In this document: in pieces, positions 16,013 to 24,516 of the stretch
Position numbering within the stretch: position 1 is the stretch's first letter
How the letters are laid out: every line of letters begins with the position of its first letter
Origin: a virus
Strand: one strand, 5' to 3'
DNA: 25,325 bases
Virus record (IMG/VR): IMGVR_UViG_3300033143_001958
Span: 1 to 25,325 of that record
Made by a program: the position numbers and the translations under genes
The notes under the pieces: generated by a model
What the model was told of the DNA's origin: nothing
Database searches by the model: none
Seen by the model: only the letters and a program-made list of their open reading frames with translations

Positions 16013-16410
16013 TGAGTGACCCTGGGGCACGATCTGCGAGCTTACTGCAAAAACATTTCCCAAAATTCGGCACGTTTCGTAAGAAATGCACATATGTTGT
16101 TGTGGGTGTTTCTGTTTATAATGCTGCTGCAGGAACGACCACACCCGTGGTTGTCAGTACCCACACCAACCTATATATTATTTTCGATGAGTTCGGTTTT
16201 ACCGAAACACAAGCTCAACAGATCCAACCGGATGAAACAAGGGTGATGTCTGTTGATCGTAAGGCGGTTTTCCCCTCACTTGATCTATCAGTCACACCAA
16301 GTGTAAACGATGAAATCACCGACGAGGGTGGGCAGAAGTGGCGCGTCATGGGTTTGTCAAATGATCCTAAACCCGCACATCATGCGTTGCATGTAAGGCC
16401 TATAGGATGA
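16012..16410 (+). CDS. Probable head-closure (stopper) protein
   Basis: This 132-residue protein lies between the adaptor and the tail completion gene, where the head-closure protein is normally encoded. It is strand-rich, with the segments YVVVGVSVYNAAAG, LYIIFDEFGF and a C-terminal DEITDEGGQKWRVMGLSNDP, which looks like the compact barrel of head-closure proteins (D-x-I...W-x-V). It overlaps both neighbours by one to four bases. The assignment is mainly positional. Confidence 0.65.
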   Translation: MSDPGARSASLLQKHFPKFGTFRKKCTYVVVGVSVYNAAAGTTTPVVVSTHTNLYIIFDEFGFTETQAQQIQPDETRVMSVDRKAVFPSLDLSVTPSVNDEITDEGGQKWRVMGLSNDPKPAHHALHVRPIG

Positions 16411-16838
16411 GCCTAGAAATAACGAACCTACCAGAATTTAACAAAGCACTGGGTAAGATTGTTAAACGAAACGAGCAACAAGGTAGTGCTATTATAACCA
16501 AGGTTTCAATGGATACTTTCCGTTTTCTCCAAAGGAAAACACCTAAAGATACCTCAAGGGCTGCATCGGGTTGGAACAATACCATAGACGCGCAGCCCTC
16601 CGAATGGAAACCTGTGAAGGGTAAGAAAAGTTACAGGCTTACACAATTTGCGGGTCGTGGTAAAATTAAATTCAACAGTATGGTAAACATATCGAATAAT
16701 GTTGAGTATATTTTACCACTGGAACATGGTCACAGTAAAATTCAATCACCCACAGGTATGGTGAACCCTGTTATTTCTGGCATGACTGCATACCTTAATA
16801 AACTGGTTAGTATCGAGTCAAGGAGGGTTGTTAAATGA
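16407..16838 (+). CDS. HK97 gp10-like tail completion protein
   Basis: This 143-residue basic protein resembles the HK97 gp10 family of tail components. Typical features are the helix KVSMDTFRFLQRKTPKDTSR (about residues 32-51) with the TPKDTSRAASGW block and the segment NNVEYILPLEHGHS (about 94-107), which correspond to the conserved TPvdTG...W and YA..lE.G motifs. It starts in an ATGA overlap with the preceding gene and overlaps the next gene by 4 nt. It likely acts at the head-tail interface or in tail completion. Confidence 0.8.
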   Translation: MSLEITNLPEFNKALGKIVKRNEQQGSAIITKVSMDTFRFLQRKTPKDTSRAASGWNNTIDAQPSEWKPVKGKKSYRLTQFAGRGKIKFNSMVNISNNVEYILPLEHGHSKIQSPTGMVNPVISGMTAYLNKLVSIESRRVVK

Positions 16839-17221
16839 GTACCGAGGCGGTCAGGGCAATACTCGAAGCACGGTTGCAAACTGAATGGAGTACTACTACC
16901 CCAATTGTTTGGGACAATGTGAATTACACCCCAGTGATCGGAACACCTTATATTGATTGCCACTTGGAGGGTGTTTTCTCCGTGATCAAGTCGTCATCTT
17001 GTCAACGTGAACACTATCTATTCACCATTGATGTTTATACACCCGGCAACATCACCGCTAAAACAGCAATGGTGTACACCGACACACTAGAGGCAATGTT
17101 TTACGGGTTTGCTTCTGGGCAACTAAGCATTCAAACAACTCACAGTGAACGGATCGGCACCATTAACGAGTGGCACCACAGAATTGTTTTAATCGATTTA
17201 TTTTTTGACCAACACTACTAA
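16835..17221 (+). CDS. Tail terminator protein (DUF4128-like)
   Basis: This 128-residue protein matches the DUF4128-like tail terminators, which cap the tail tube and join it to the head. It shows an N-terminal helix (EAVRAILEARLQTEW), the PIVWDNVNYTP segment, YIDCHLEG and REHYLFTIDVYTP with the central strands of the fold. Its place between the gp10-like gene and the tail tube gene is the standard one. The gene is followed 14 bases later by the tail tube start with GAGGT. Confidence 0.78.
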   Translation: MSTEAVRAILEARLQTEWSTTTPIVWDNVNYTPVIGTPYIDCHLEGVFSVIKSSSCQREHYLFTIDVYTPGNITAKTAMVYTDTLEAMFYGFASGQLSIQTTHSERIGTINEWHHRIVLIDLFFDQHY

Positions 17222-17235
17222 ATAGAGGTTACACC

Positions 17236-18156
17236 ATGGGTGCTCAAGGCGCGCAATCAGGAATATCATTCATTAAAGAGGTAACATGGGGAACCACCCC
17301 CACCGCCCAGTTTGCCGGAGTGAACTTTATTTCAGAAGATATGGGCATGGCACTTGAGAAAAATGTCTCTGGCACCATTCGCCCTGATCGTCAAACGGCT
17401 GCCCTCGTTTTGGTTGGTGCTGAAACGGATGGTGGTTTTGAAACAGAATTTCAAGCAACGAATTTAGATACACTATTACCAGGGTTTTTTATGGTCGACG
17501 ATTGGACCACACACGTTATTCAAAACGGCGTTGATCAATCGTCTTATTCCATCGAACGTAGTCATAATGATATTGGGCAGTTTTTCCTCTATGCAGGGAT
17601 GACACCGAACACTATGGAATTATCGTTTGAGTCTGGTGAACCGGTATTGTGTAAATTATCATTTGTCGGTAAAGACGAAGCACTAGCACAAGCAACACAC
17701 TCCTCATCTGCCGCCACTACCCCTGTGACCACACCGATTATGAATTCTGTCACCTCAGTGGGTTCCATTGAAATAGGCGGGGTGGGTGTTGCATCTTGTT
17801 TGATTCAGAAAGTTGATTTCAAAATTGATAACCAGGTGGAAGGTAAAACAGGTGTTGGAACACTCGGTTTCTGTTTCGCCCGTGAGAAATCGTTACTTGT
17901 GACGGGTAATCTATCACTGTATTTCAACGATGAAACATATTATGATTACAAACTTGATAACACCGCTTTCAGTCTCGAAATACCCTTGACCGATACCGAT
18001 GGAAACGTTTACACTTTCTTACTTGCTCAATGTGAGTTTGACGATATGAAAGCAAATGTAGGCGGTAAGGACGACGATGTAATGGTTGAGGGAAGTTTTA
18101 CGGCTTATATGGGTTCTGGTGGATTTACCATCAAATGTACCCGTTCTTTAATTTAA
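17236..18156 (+). CDS. Major tail tube protein
   Basis: This 306-residue strand-rich protein is the probable subunit of the tail tube. It begins with GISFIKEVTWGTTPT, a typical opening for this group of tail tube proteins, followed by VSGTIRPDRQTAALVLVG and ETDGGFETEFQ. Further conserved-looking segments are FKIDNQVEGKTGVG and FSLEIPLTDTDG. It lies between the tail terminator and the tail assembly chaperone. A strong hairpin with T run follows its stop, which could raise its output relative to the downstream genes. Confidence 0.82.
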   Translation: MGAQGAQSGISFIKEVTWGTTPTAQFAGVNFISEDMGMALEKNVSGTIRPDRQTAALVLVGAETDGGFETEFQATNLDTLLPGFFMVDDWTTHVIQNGVDQSSYSIERSHNDIGQFFLYAGMTPNTMELSFESGEPVLCKLSFVGKDEALAQATHSSSAATTPVTTPIMNSVTSVGSIEIGGVGVASCLIQKVDFKIDNQVEGKTGVGTLGFCFAREKSLLVTGNLSLYFNDETYYDYKLDNTAFSLEIPLTDTDGNVYTFLLAQCEFDDMKANVGGKDDDVMVEGSFTAYMGSGGFTIKCTRSLI

Positions 18157-18161
18157 CAGTT

Positions 18162-18219
18162 TGCGCCTTGCGGGTGCTGTTCTCCTTCGGTGGTGAACAG
18201 ACCCAATGGGCGCATTTTT
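18162..18219 (+). terminator. Large three-tier hairpin with T5 run after the tail tube gene
   Basis: Stems TGCGCC/GGCGCA (18162-18167 with 18209-18214), GGGT/ACCC (18172-18175 with 18201-18204) and CTGTTC/GAACAG (18177-18182 with 18195-18200) stack with one bulge and one small internal loop. The apex contains C-TTCG-G (18185-18190), and TTTTT follows at 18215-18219. It has all parts of an intrinsic terminator, and probably works partially because the tail genes continue downstream. Confidence 0.72.
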
Positions 18220-18237
18220 ACAGGAGTCACCACCGAA

Positions 18238-18618
18238 ATGGACTTGAAAAAAAGATACCCCGCAGATGCTACAAAGACTAAAGATGGTGTGCGGGTTGAT
18301 ATGGGGGGAGCTATTTTTATTCTCTCATTTTATCAATCATCACAAGCGCAATTAGTATTCCAAGCAGAAATCCAGAAACTGAAAGCAGAAATGACACCAG
18401 AAAACGCAGTGGTTCAAGGAATGAGGAACACCCTTGTAAACGTGATCGTACTCGGTTGGGAAAATCTGCAGGAAGATGGTAAACTGATCGAATACAGCAA
18501 AGAGAATTGCGAACGTATTCTTGATGATTATATTGGTTTGGATGTAGAATTGATGGAAAAATCTAGTGATATCTCATTGTTTCGCGCCGAACAAGTCGAA
18601 GAAATGCAGGGAAACTGA
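18238..18618 (+). CDS. Tail assembly chaperone, short form (lambda gpG-like)
   Basis: This 126-residue protein lies between the tail tube and tape measure genes, where lambda encodes gpG. It opens with MDLKKRYPADATK and has a helical middle (FQAEIQKLKAEMTPE) and an acidic helical end. I chose ATG at 18238, with AGGAG 11 bases upstream, because an in-frame GTG at 18190 lies inside the terminator hairpin. The final codons carry the slippery heptamer GGGAAAC, and a TGA stop follows directly, so most ribosomes make this short form while a minority should continue in the -1 frame. Confidence 0.78.
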   Translation: MDLKKRYPADATKTKDGVRVDMGGAIFILSFYQSSQAQLVFQAEIQKLKAEMTPENAVVQGMRNTLVNVIVLGWENLQEDGKLIEYSKENCERILDDYIGLDVELMEKSSDISLFRAEQVEEMQGN

Positions 18619-18653
18619 ACAAGGCGTTAGATTGGTTGCAGCGGTTTAACGCC
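18609..18653 (+). other. Programmed -1 ribosomal frameshift signal
   Basis: The heptamer GGGAAAC (18609-18615) is read G-GGA-AAC in the chaperone frame and allows re-pairing as GGG-AAA. A TGA follows at 18616-18618. Seven bases after the heptamer, GGCGTTA (18623-18629) pairs perfectly with TAACGCC (18647-18653) around a 17-nt loop. Slippery site, spacer length and stem all fit known tail chaperone signals. Confidence 0.85.
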
Positions 18654-18893
18654 GATCCTGAAAAAATAAAATGGTTGCAGAAACTACAGGATGAGGGGCA
18701 CACGGTAAAGATTCTTGACGATGAGCCGATGTTGTCCGTTTATGAATCTTTAATTATCACATGTTCAAGAATGTGTGGTAATGTGAGTGAAATAATTGAT
18801 TACGGACGGTTGCATTGTTTACCCGATTTGATCGAGTTCACCGATTTAGTATTATATTGCACAAACAGGATGCGAGAAAATGCCACAGATTAA
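18615..18893 (+). CDS. Frameshift extension of the tail chaperone (gpGT-like T domain)
   Basis: This frame is open from 18570 to the stop at 18891-18893 but has no ribosome binding site or good start. It is in the -1 frame relative to the chaperone. After slippage at GGGAAAC the next codon begins at 18615 and reads LNKALDWLQRFNADPEKIKW, adding 92 residues for a fusion of about 218. The extension has aromatic and acidic helices and a DEPMLSVYESLI segment, fitting a domain that bridges tape measure and tail tube. The tape measure start lies inside its last 14 bases. A separately started 85-residue protein from TTG at 18636 is the less likely alternative. Confidence 0.8.
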   Translation: MNKALDWLQRFNADPEKIKWLQKLQDEGHTVKILDDEPMLSVYESLIITCSRMCGNVSEIIDYGRLHCLPDLIEFTDLVLYCTNRMRENATD

Positions 18894-20151
18894 CGTTGGA
18901 ATAAACGCAAGGGGTGCAGAACGAGGAGCCAAACGGGTAAGTAATGCTCTTGGTTCCATCGGTCGTAAAGCGTCCAATATAGTTAAAACAGCGTTTAACC
19001 CGTTAGGTATAGCATTAACCACAATTGTTTCCGGTGCCGGTGTTGTAGGGCTTGCAAAAATCGCAGATAAGTACACGGTAATGGCTACCCAGTTGGAATA
19101 TGTAACTGGGTCCGCACAGGATGCATCCTACGCGCAAGATGAGTTGTACCAGATCAGCAAACTAACTGGTACACAGATGCAGGATAATGCAGGGACACTT
19201 GTAAAATTACAACAAGCCTCTGCAATGACCGGATTAACCATGGGTGAAAACCTGCAGGTTATTAAAGGTCTTAACTCGTTGATGATCAAGACGGGCACAA
19301 GCGGTATTCAAGCATCTAATGCCATGCTACAGCTATCCCAGGCCTTAACAAGCGGTAAACTTTCCGGTGACGAATTTCGTAGTATGGCTGAGAATGCCCC
19401 AGGTGTTCTAAACGAAATGGGTAAAGCCATGGGTTTTGCTCGTTCTGAACTAAAAGCAATGTCCACACAGGGTGAGTTGACCTCTGACCGTCTTGGTGCT
19501 GCATTGTTAAAGATTGCTCAAGATGCGGAAAAGTCCATGGAAGATATGCCGGAGACGGTCCACCAAGGGTGGAATGCCGTGGTTTTATCTTTTGAGCGCG
19601 CGTGGGATATTATCAACGATGAAACAGGTATCATGGGTTATTTACGTACTGCCTTAATGAAGCTCGCCAGTTGGATCGAAGAAAAAACACCTGCTTTTTC
19701 AATGTGGTTTCTTGATATGGTTGAAAACGTTCGGGCGAATATGCCTGATATGGTCGATAGTCTTTATGATGTTCGTGATTCACTCATTGAATTATACAAC
19801 AAAGCACTTGTGACACTTCCAAACATGGAAGAATTTTTCATTAATATTTCACATATCGCACAGATATCGGCTAAATCTTTGGACTGGTTCATTGGAAAAA
19901 TGCAGTGGATTTTTGACAACTGGAACAAAATAACAAACGCATACGGTACAATATCTGCGTTTACTGATGTCGGTTACATGAAACAGGTATCAAGCCTTGT
20001 GCATAATGTTGGTGTGGTTGCAGGTCAGGCAGCAAGTGAAGCCATGGTGGGTGGTTCGATCTACGTTAATAATATTTTTAATACCCAGTTAAGTGCAAAC
20101 GATATCACCAAAATGACCACCGAACAAACACGACAGGTTTCCCAATTATGA
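18880..20151 (+). CDS. Tape measure protein
   Basis: This 423-residue protein sets tail length and lies inside the tail tube. The N-terminal part has NVGINARGAERGAKRVSNAL and a hydrophobic segment (about residues 39-62, PLGIALTTIVSGAGVVGL). The block SAQDASYAQDELYQISKLTG to SGDEFRSMAENAPGVLNEMG (about 78-185) is the conserved tape measure domain. The C-terminus ends in NNIFNTQLSANDI and EQTRQVSQL, a typical tail. It is short for the family: at about 0.15 nm per residue, a value known from other phages, the tail would be near 60 nm. The start overlaps the chaperone extension and the stop overlaps the next gene. Confidence 0.88.
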   Translation: MPQINVGINARGAERGAKRVSNALGSIGRKASNIVKTAFNPLGIALTTIVSGAGVVGLAKIADKYTVMATQLEYVTGSAQDASYAQDELYQISKLTGTQMQDNAGTLVKLQQASAMTGLTMGENLQVIKGLNSLMIKTGTSGIQASNAMLQLSQALTSGKLSGDEFRSMAENAPGVLNEMGKAMGFARSELKAMSTQGELTSDRLGAALLKIAQDAEKSMEDMPETVHQGWNAVVLSFERAWDIINDETGIMGYLRTALMKLASWIEEKTPAFSMWFLDMVENVRANMPDMVDSLYDVRDSLIELYNKALVTLPNMEEFFINISHIAQISAKSLDWFIGKMQWIFDNWNKITNAYGTISAFTDVGYMKQVSSLVHNVGVVAGQAASEAMVGGSIYVNNIFNTQLSANDITKMTTEQTRQVSQL

Positions 20152-20516
20152 GCACTTCATTACAATTCGATTATGGTGTTGATTCGTTGGTTTTTGAAAA
20201 CGCCAGTGATTACCCGTCACAGAAACGTGTTGAAATGCTACAGGTTCAGGACCGCACAGCTGGTGGAACTACCCATGTAGAAACACTCGGTATCAACATT
20301 ATATCTAGGAAACTACAATTCAACTTGATGTCTTTAACCGATTACAATGCGTTGGTTGATTGGTTTGTGAACACGGTGCAAGGTGGTCGATTGCCGTTTG
20401 ATTTTACCGACGAATATGGCACCACGGCGGAGGTTCGTTTTGTTGATAATGTGCTAGATTTTACAGAAGTTTCACTGAACAGTTATTCGGGTTCTTTCAC
20501 ACTGGAATACACTTAA
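20148..20516 (+). CDS. Distal or minor tail protein
   Basis: This 122-residue strand-rich protein follows the tape measure gene with a 4-nt overlap. FDYGVDSLVFENASDYP opens it, LDYNALVDWF-like residues (MSLTDYNALVDWFVNTVQGG, about 60-80) form a helix, and PFDFTDEYGTTAEVRFVD leads to a C-terminal SGSFTLEY strand. The pattern of a domain linking input data on a tube end fits distal tail or baseplate-like proteins, but I do not recognise an exact family. Its stop is followed immediately by the tail hub start. Confidence 0.62.
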   Translation: MSTSLQFDYGVDSLVFENASDYPSQKRVEMLQVQDRTAGGTTHVETLGINIISRKLQFNLMSLTDYNALVDWFVNTVQGGRLPFDFTDEYGTTAEVRFVDNVLDFTEVSLNSYSGSFTLEYT

Positions 20517-23500
20517 ATGCGGAATGATTTAACAGCAAATTTTCTTGCGGTAATGTCTGAACATTCAAGGACACCCATACAGTTTATGGTTGTCCATTCG
20601 GTGTTTGGTGATATTTATCTTGCTGATCGTGATATTACTATCGATGGTCAAGTGTTTGAGGGGATTGTTGAGGATTGGGGCAGTTTATCAACCGTGGGTG
20701 ATGAAAACGCGGTGTCTGGCACCATGCGAACAACGGTTGCAATCTGGAACGGTGGTTTGATACCATTTTCTCAAAGAATGTCCGACAGTGACCCCGCAAA
20801 CACTTTTGTTGAAATCTATCAAACATTTGATGGTTTAGCGTTTGCAGATGCTGCAATATTGGGCAATTTTGTAATGCAGGACCCTATCCGTTTTGATGAA
20901 GTTTCCGGTTTGATCTATACCGAGCTTGTGACCACGAACATGCGTTATTTTGGTCAGGTTGGGACACTTTTAACCCGTGAGAATTTCCCCAACGCGCTAG
21001 ATGATCACTTGAACCAACCCATTGATCTAATCGTGGGTGATGCGGGTACAGTTCAGTGCCTGTGTTCTGTTAAACCACCTCATACCACTCTCAGTGGTTC
21101 CATTCTCAAACTACCGACCACGATAACCGTTACCGATGATCTGGGTGAATTAAATTTCCTTGCCTCTGGTTTTTTACAAATCGACGATGAAATTTTAGAA
21201 TATGATGCTCGAACCGATGACTCTTTTAACGTGGTCACACGTGGGTATAACTCAACGATCACCACGGAGCATTCTGATGGTGTTGAGATTATACAGGCTC
21301 ATCAAGATATTGAATATGTTGTTGGTCAAGGTCCGGTTACATCGATTACAAACGTAAAGGTTGAGGGGTTTGATACCTCGACCCCATATACTGTTTTTCC
21401 TGATGAAAACCCTGCCAGAATCGTTTTCTCCGCGCAACCAACGTTTGCCAGTTTTTCCCGTGGTGCTCGCTCGTTGCTTGAGTATTTCGACGCGCCTGCA
21501 GACGATAACACAGCATTCAGACCTGATTTAGCTTTTGATCCTGATGAAATGGCAAAAGGCGCGATTATGTCCGCGTCATGGGATAAGCTCGCGGTTCAAC
21601 AACACACATCCCCACAGGATGAGGGTGAGATTGTAAAACTATTTCTGACCGTGAGCCACTGGGCAACTAAGGCATACCTGTCAGATCATGTTGATGTTCA
21701 TGTTGACGGTATTGGTGTTATCGGCTTCCTAAATCGACCAAATGAAGCCGATTTAGTGGAAATGGGTGGTGAAATTGATATTGATCACGGGCACGATCAT
21801 ATCACAGGTGGTGACCACGATCACGGGTTGCTAGACCCTGCATTCAGTGGTCAAACTATCTCACACCTTCACGGGTTAAATGTGACTTATCCGGGGGGAA
21901 CAGTGGGCACACCCTCATATTTAAAGGTTTACGCCTACACCACTAGATCGTGTGGTATATATTACGAATGTGGTACTGCATATGCACCTATCACTTTTTA
22001 TGGTGTACCAGGCAAGTGCGCATCGTCAACAATATACATCACCTTTGAGTGGGCAGGTGCCGGTGAATCTGCAACCATAACACCTAGTGCAACAGGTATT
22101 TCACAACCTTTACCGTTTGGCGGTGGTACACTATCAATAGCCATAAATGGTGGTGGTTGGAATACACCATACTCAACAATTAATACCAGCATATCCATAA
22201 GTGTCAAGGCAAGGTCAACCACTAGTGGTCAGTATGGTGGGGTTATTATAAAAAGTGTCAGGATGGACCACAACAGAATAGTGAGTAACGTCCAACCCAC
22301 CAATACACCGGTAGGTGTGAGCAAGACAACCAGTGGGAGTGTTCGCGTTGAATCCATCGACACCACATCGACACCCATTAAAGATGTCAACGATGTTGCA
22401 GACCTCACAGAAGCACAGAACAGGCAGTTAGTAAACATCACCAGTGAAAACGCCAGCCGATCCGTAACACAACGTTTTGATATTTCCCAACACCTTGAAA
22501 CGGTGTCATGGGATTGGGTTGTGGGTCGTAAAGTTTGGTTGCAGTATGTCGATGAAACTGGTGCCGAATCACCGGAAATTATCGTATCTGCCCTAAACTT
22601 TGAGATTGAATACAGACAACGACAGATTGAAACCACGGATAATATCACCTGTGATGTTGTGGGATCGATAGAAAACCGACCTGACGCAGTTATTCAGTAT
22701 CTGTTGACTGAAAAGGCGGGTGTACCACTATCAACACTGGGTTCAGTGTTCCGTGAAATTCCGAAATGGGACGACGCAGACATATGGGACGACGCAGACA
22801 TATGGCAAGATGAGGGACAGGTTGCAGGTGTTCCCAGTGGTGCAGCGTTCGAGGAGGCTGCAGCGTGGTTTGATTTCCACGATTACCTGATTAATGGTGT
22901 TATTTCAGGTCTGGACACTGTAAAGGATGCTGTTGCTGAAATAACATGGCAGACACGTAGCCGCATCCTGTGGCAAAACGGTTTGACTCAGTTGGTTATT
23001 CTGCGTAAAGAAACGGGATGGATACCTGCAAAAAGTTTAGCCACCGATGAAATTCAACTAAAATCTGTTTCTGTGACCAGAAGCAATGTAAACGAAATAG
23101 TAAACGAGATTGATCTTTTTCATACCATTGACCGCTTGAGTACAGCAGATGGTGGCGGTCAATATACTGACAGTGTGAGCGTTCGTGATACTGGTTCCAT
23201 AGCACGGCACGGCACACGATCAAACGAAAATCAATGGTTGTTTCATTTGATCCGTGATCAGGCAACAGCCGAATCAATCGCAGATTATTACCTTTGGTTG
23301 CTTGGTGAAACAACGGCGTATTATACATTCAACACTTATTTGAATAACTTCGACCTTGAGAAAGAGGATTATATCCGTTTTGCCACAAATGGTTTGAACG
23401 GTGTGAAAGGTTCTATTTCTGTTATTAAAGAAATGGTGCGCGAATTTGGTTCCGGTAAAAACAGTAAGATAAACACCCTGCAACTCGTTTCACAGGTGAT

Positions 23501-24044
23501 TCGACACAATATAATTATACAGGCACTTGAGTCGTCTGCGGTCGTTAATGATTCGGTAGAAATCGCGTTAGGTAATGAGATTGTATTAAGTGATGTTGTG
23601 TCAGTAATTGGTGATTTGATATTTTTTGCTGAAATCGGTATTATTGATGATTCGTTGACCGTTGACGATGTGGTTTCGATGATTACAAGGTTTCGTCCCG
23701 AACTCACCGAGCAGATAACTATTGTTAGTGAATTATCTACACAGATTTATTTTGAAATATATGATAATGTAATTACCGATGATAACTTACACGTGACAGA
23801 TAGAAAATGTTTCGGTTCGTGTGGTTTCGGTGCCCCAAATTGTGAATTACCATTTGGGTCATCTGCCCGTGATGCTGAACGTGATGAAAGTGATTTCTTG
23901 ACCGTGGGTGATGTGTTAGGTGGTGGTAGTGGCGTTGCTGAATCTGATACGGTTATTGCAAATGATGATTTGAAAATGTCTAGTTGTTTCGGTGCCCCTA
24001 TTGATGGCACACTTGGTTTTGGTGAAAGTTGTTTTGGACAATAA
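20517..24044 (+). CDS. Tail hub / tip protein (central fibre-like)
   Basis: This 1175-residue protein is the probable tail tip hub that ends the tube. Residues about 1-190 resemble the hub N-terminal region (DITIDGQVFEGIVEDWG, then GNFVMQDPIRFDEVSGLIY). About 205-255 hold FLQIDDEILEYDA and VTRGYNSTITTEHSDG, a small domain common in tail proteins. A glycine/serine-rich insertion with a His/Asp cluster follows (about 423-600). Residues about 860-1000 (VTRSNVNEIVNEIDLFHTID onward) resemble the hub domain of J-like proteins. The C-terminus has V-x-D-x-V repeats and two cysteine-containing FGAP blocks. It lies directly after the distal tail gene. It may combine hub and attachment functions. Confidence 0.8.
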   Translation: MRNDLTANFLAVMSEHSRTPIQFMVVHSVFGDIYLADRDITIDGQVFEGIVEDWGSLSTVGDENAVSGTMRTTVAIWNGGLIPFSQRMSDSDPANTFVEIYQTFDGLAFADAAILGNFVMQDPIRFDEVSGLIYTELVTTNMRYFGQVGTLLTRENFPNALDDHLNQPIDLIVGDAGTVQCLCSVKPPHTTLSGSILKLPTTITVTDDLGELNFLASGFLQIDDEILEYDARTDDSFNVVTRGYNSTITTEHSDGVEIIQAHQDIEYVVGQGPVTSITNVKVEGFDTSTPYTVFPDENPARIVFSAQPTFASFSRGARSLLEYFDAPADDNTAFRPDLAFDPDEMAKGAIMSASWDKLAVQQHTSPQDEGEIVKLFLTVSHWATKAYLSDHVDVHVDGIGVIGFLNRPNEADLVEMGGEIDIDHGHDHITGGDHDHGLLDPAFSGQTISHLHGLNVTYPGGTVGTPSYLKVYAYTTRSCGIYYECGTAYAPITFYGVPGKCASSTIYITFEWAGAGESATITPSATGISQPLPFGGGTLSIAINGGGWNTPYSTINTSISISVKARSTTSGQYGGVIIKSVRMDHNRIVSNVQPTNTPVGVSKTTSGSVRVESIDTTSTPIKDVNDVADLTEAQNRQLVNITSENASRSVTQRFDISQHLETVSWDWVVGRKVWLQYVDETGAESPEIIVSALNFEIEYRQRQIETTDNITCDVVGSIENRPDAVIQYLLTEKAGVPLSTLGSVFREIPKWDDADIWDDADIWQDEGQVAGVPSGAAFEEAAAWFDFHDYLINGVISGLDTVKDAVAEITWQTRSRILWQNGLTQLVILRKETGWIPAKSLATDEIQLKSVSVTRSNVNEIVNEIDLFHTIDRLSTADGGGQYTDSVSVRDTGSIARHGTRSNENQWLFHLIRDQATAESIADYYLWLLGETTAYYTFNTYLNNFDLEKEDYIRFATNGLNGVKGSISVIKEMVREFGSGKNSKINTLQLVSQVIRHNIIIQALESSAVVNDSVEIALGNEIVLSDVVSVIGDLIFFAEIGIIDDSLTVDDVVSMITRFRPELTEQITIVSELSTQIYFEIYDNVITDDNLHVTDRKCFGSCGFGAPNCELPFGSSARDAERDESDFLTVGDVLGGGSGVAESDTVIANDDLKMSSCFGAPIDGTLGFGESCFGQ
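22767..22802 (+). repeat. 18-bp perfect tandem duplication in the tail hub gene
   Basis: The unit TGGGACGACGCAGACATA occurs twice in a row and encodes WDDADI twice (residues 751-762), with a degenerate third WQDE next. The exact identity at nucleotide level suggests a recent duplication. Confidence 0.95.
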
Positions 24045-24056
24045 CGAGGAAATAAA

Positions 24057-24512
24057 ATGATTAAGGAAAATTTAAAAGCAACAGGGCAAGTGGTGGTATG
24101 TCTCCGTGGCCCAGATGGTCGGATTAAAGACCGTATTACCCATGAAAACCTTGTTGTGACCACAGGGCGTAACCATATTGCGGATCAACTATCGGGACAA
24201 GTTGAGGCTGCAATGAGCCATATGTCAATTGGTACGGGCACAACAGCACAAACCGTAGCAGATACTACCCTTGGAACTGAACTATCAAGAAAAGCGTTTT
24301 TGTCAAAAGACCAAGGTGCGGGTTTGGATGCTCACAAGATTGTTTACATTACTGAATGGGCAGCCGGTGAAGGTACGGGGGCAATTACAGAGGCGGGTAT
24401 TTTTAACGCTGCTGCAGCCGGTTCGATGCTTTGTCGTACAGTATTCGCCGTTAAAAATAAAGGTGCGGGTGATAGCTTAACACTCACCTGGACAATTTCA
24501 ATCTCAGGTTAA
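24057..24512 (+). CDS. Small tail-module protein
   Basis: This 151-residue protein has a layout I recognise from many phage tail regions: an N-terminal GQVVVCLRGPDGRIKDR, then NLVVTTGRNHIADQL, SIGTGTTAQTVADTTLG, and a C-terminal GAITEAGIFNAA ... TVFAVKNKGAGDSLTLTW. The order of strands suggests a small beta-sandwich, probably attached to the tail tip or fibres. Its function in infection is not established to my knowledge. It has an AGGAAAT ribosome binding site and follows the hub gene by 12 bases. Confidence 0.72.
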   Translation: MIKENLKATGQVVVCLRGPDGRIKDRITHENLVVTTGRNHIADQLSGQVEAAMSHMSIGTGTTAQTVADTTLGTELSRKAFLSKDQGAGLDAHKIVYITEWAAGEGTGAITEAGIFNAAAAGSMLCRTVFAVKNKGAGDSLTLTWTISISG

Positions 24513-24516
24513 TATT

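Noticed and set aside
18190-18237. GTG start extending the tail chaperone by 16 residues
   Set aside because: The GTG and its upstream region lie inside the terminator hairpin, while ATG at 18238 has an AGGAG site.
22229-22648. A 139-residue leftward open frame inside the tail hub gene
   Set aside because: It is antisense to a continuous 1175-residue gene and shows no family pattern or ribosome binding site.
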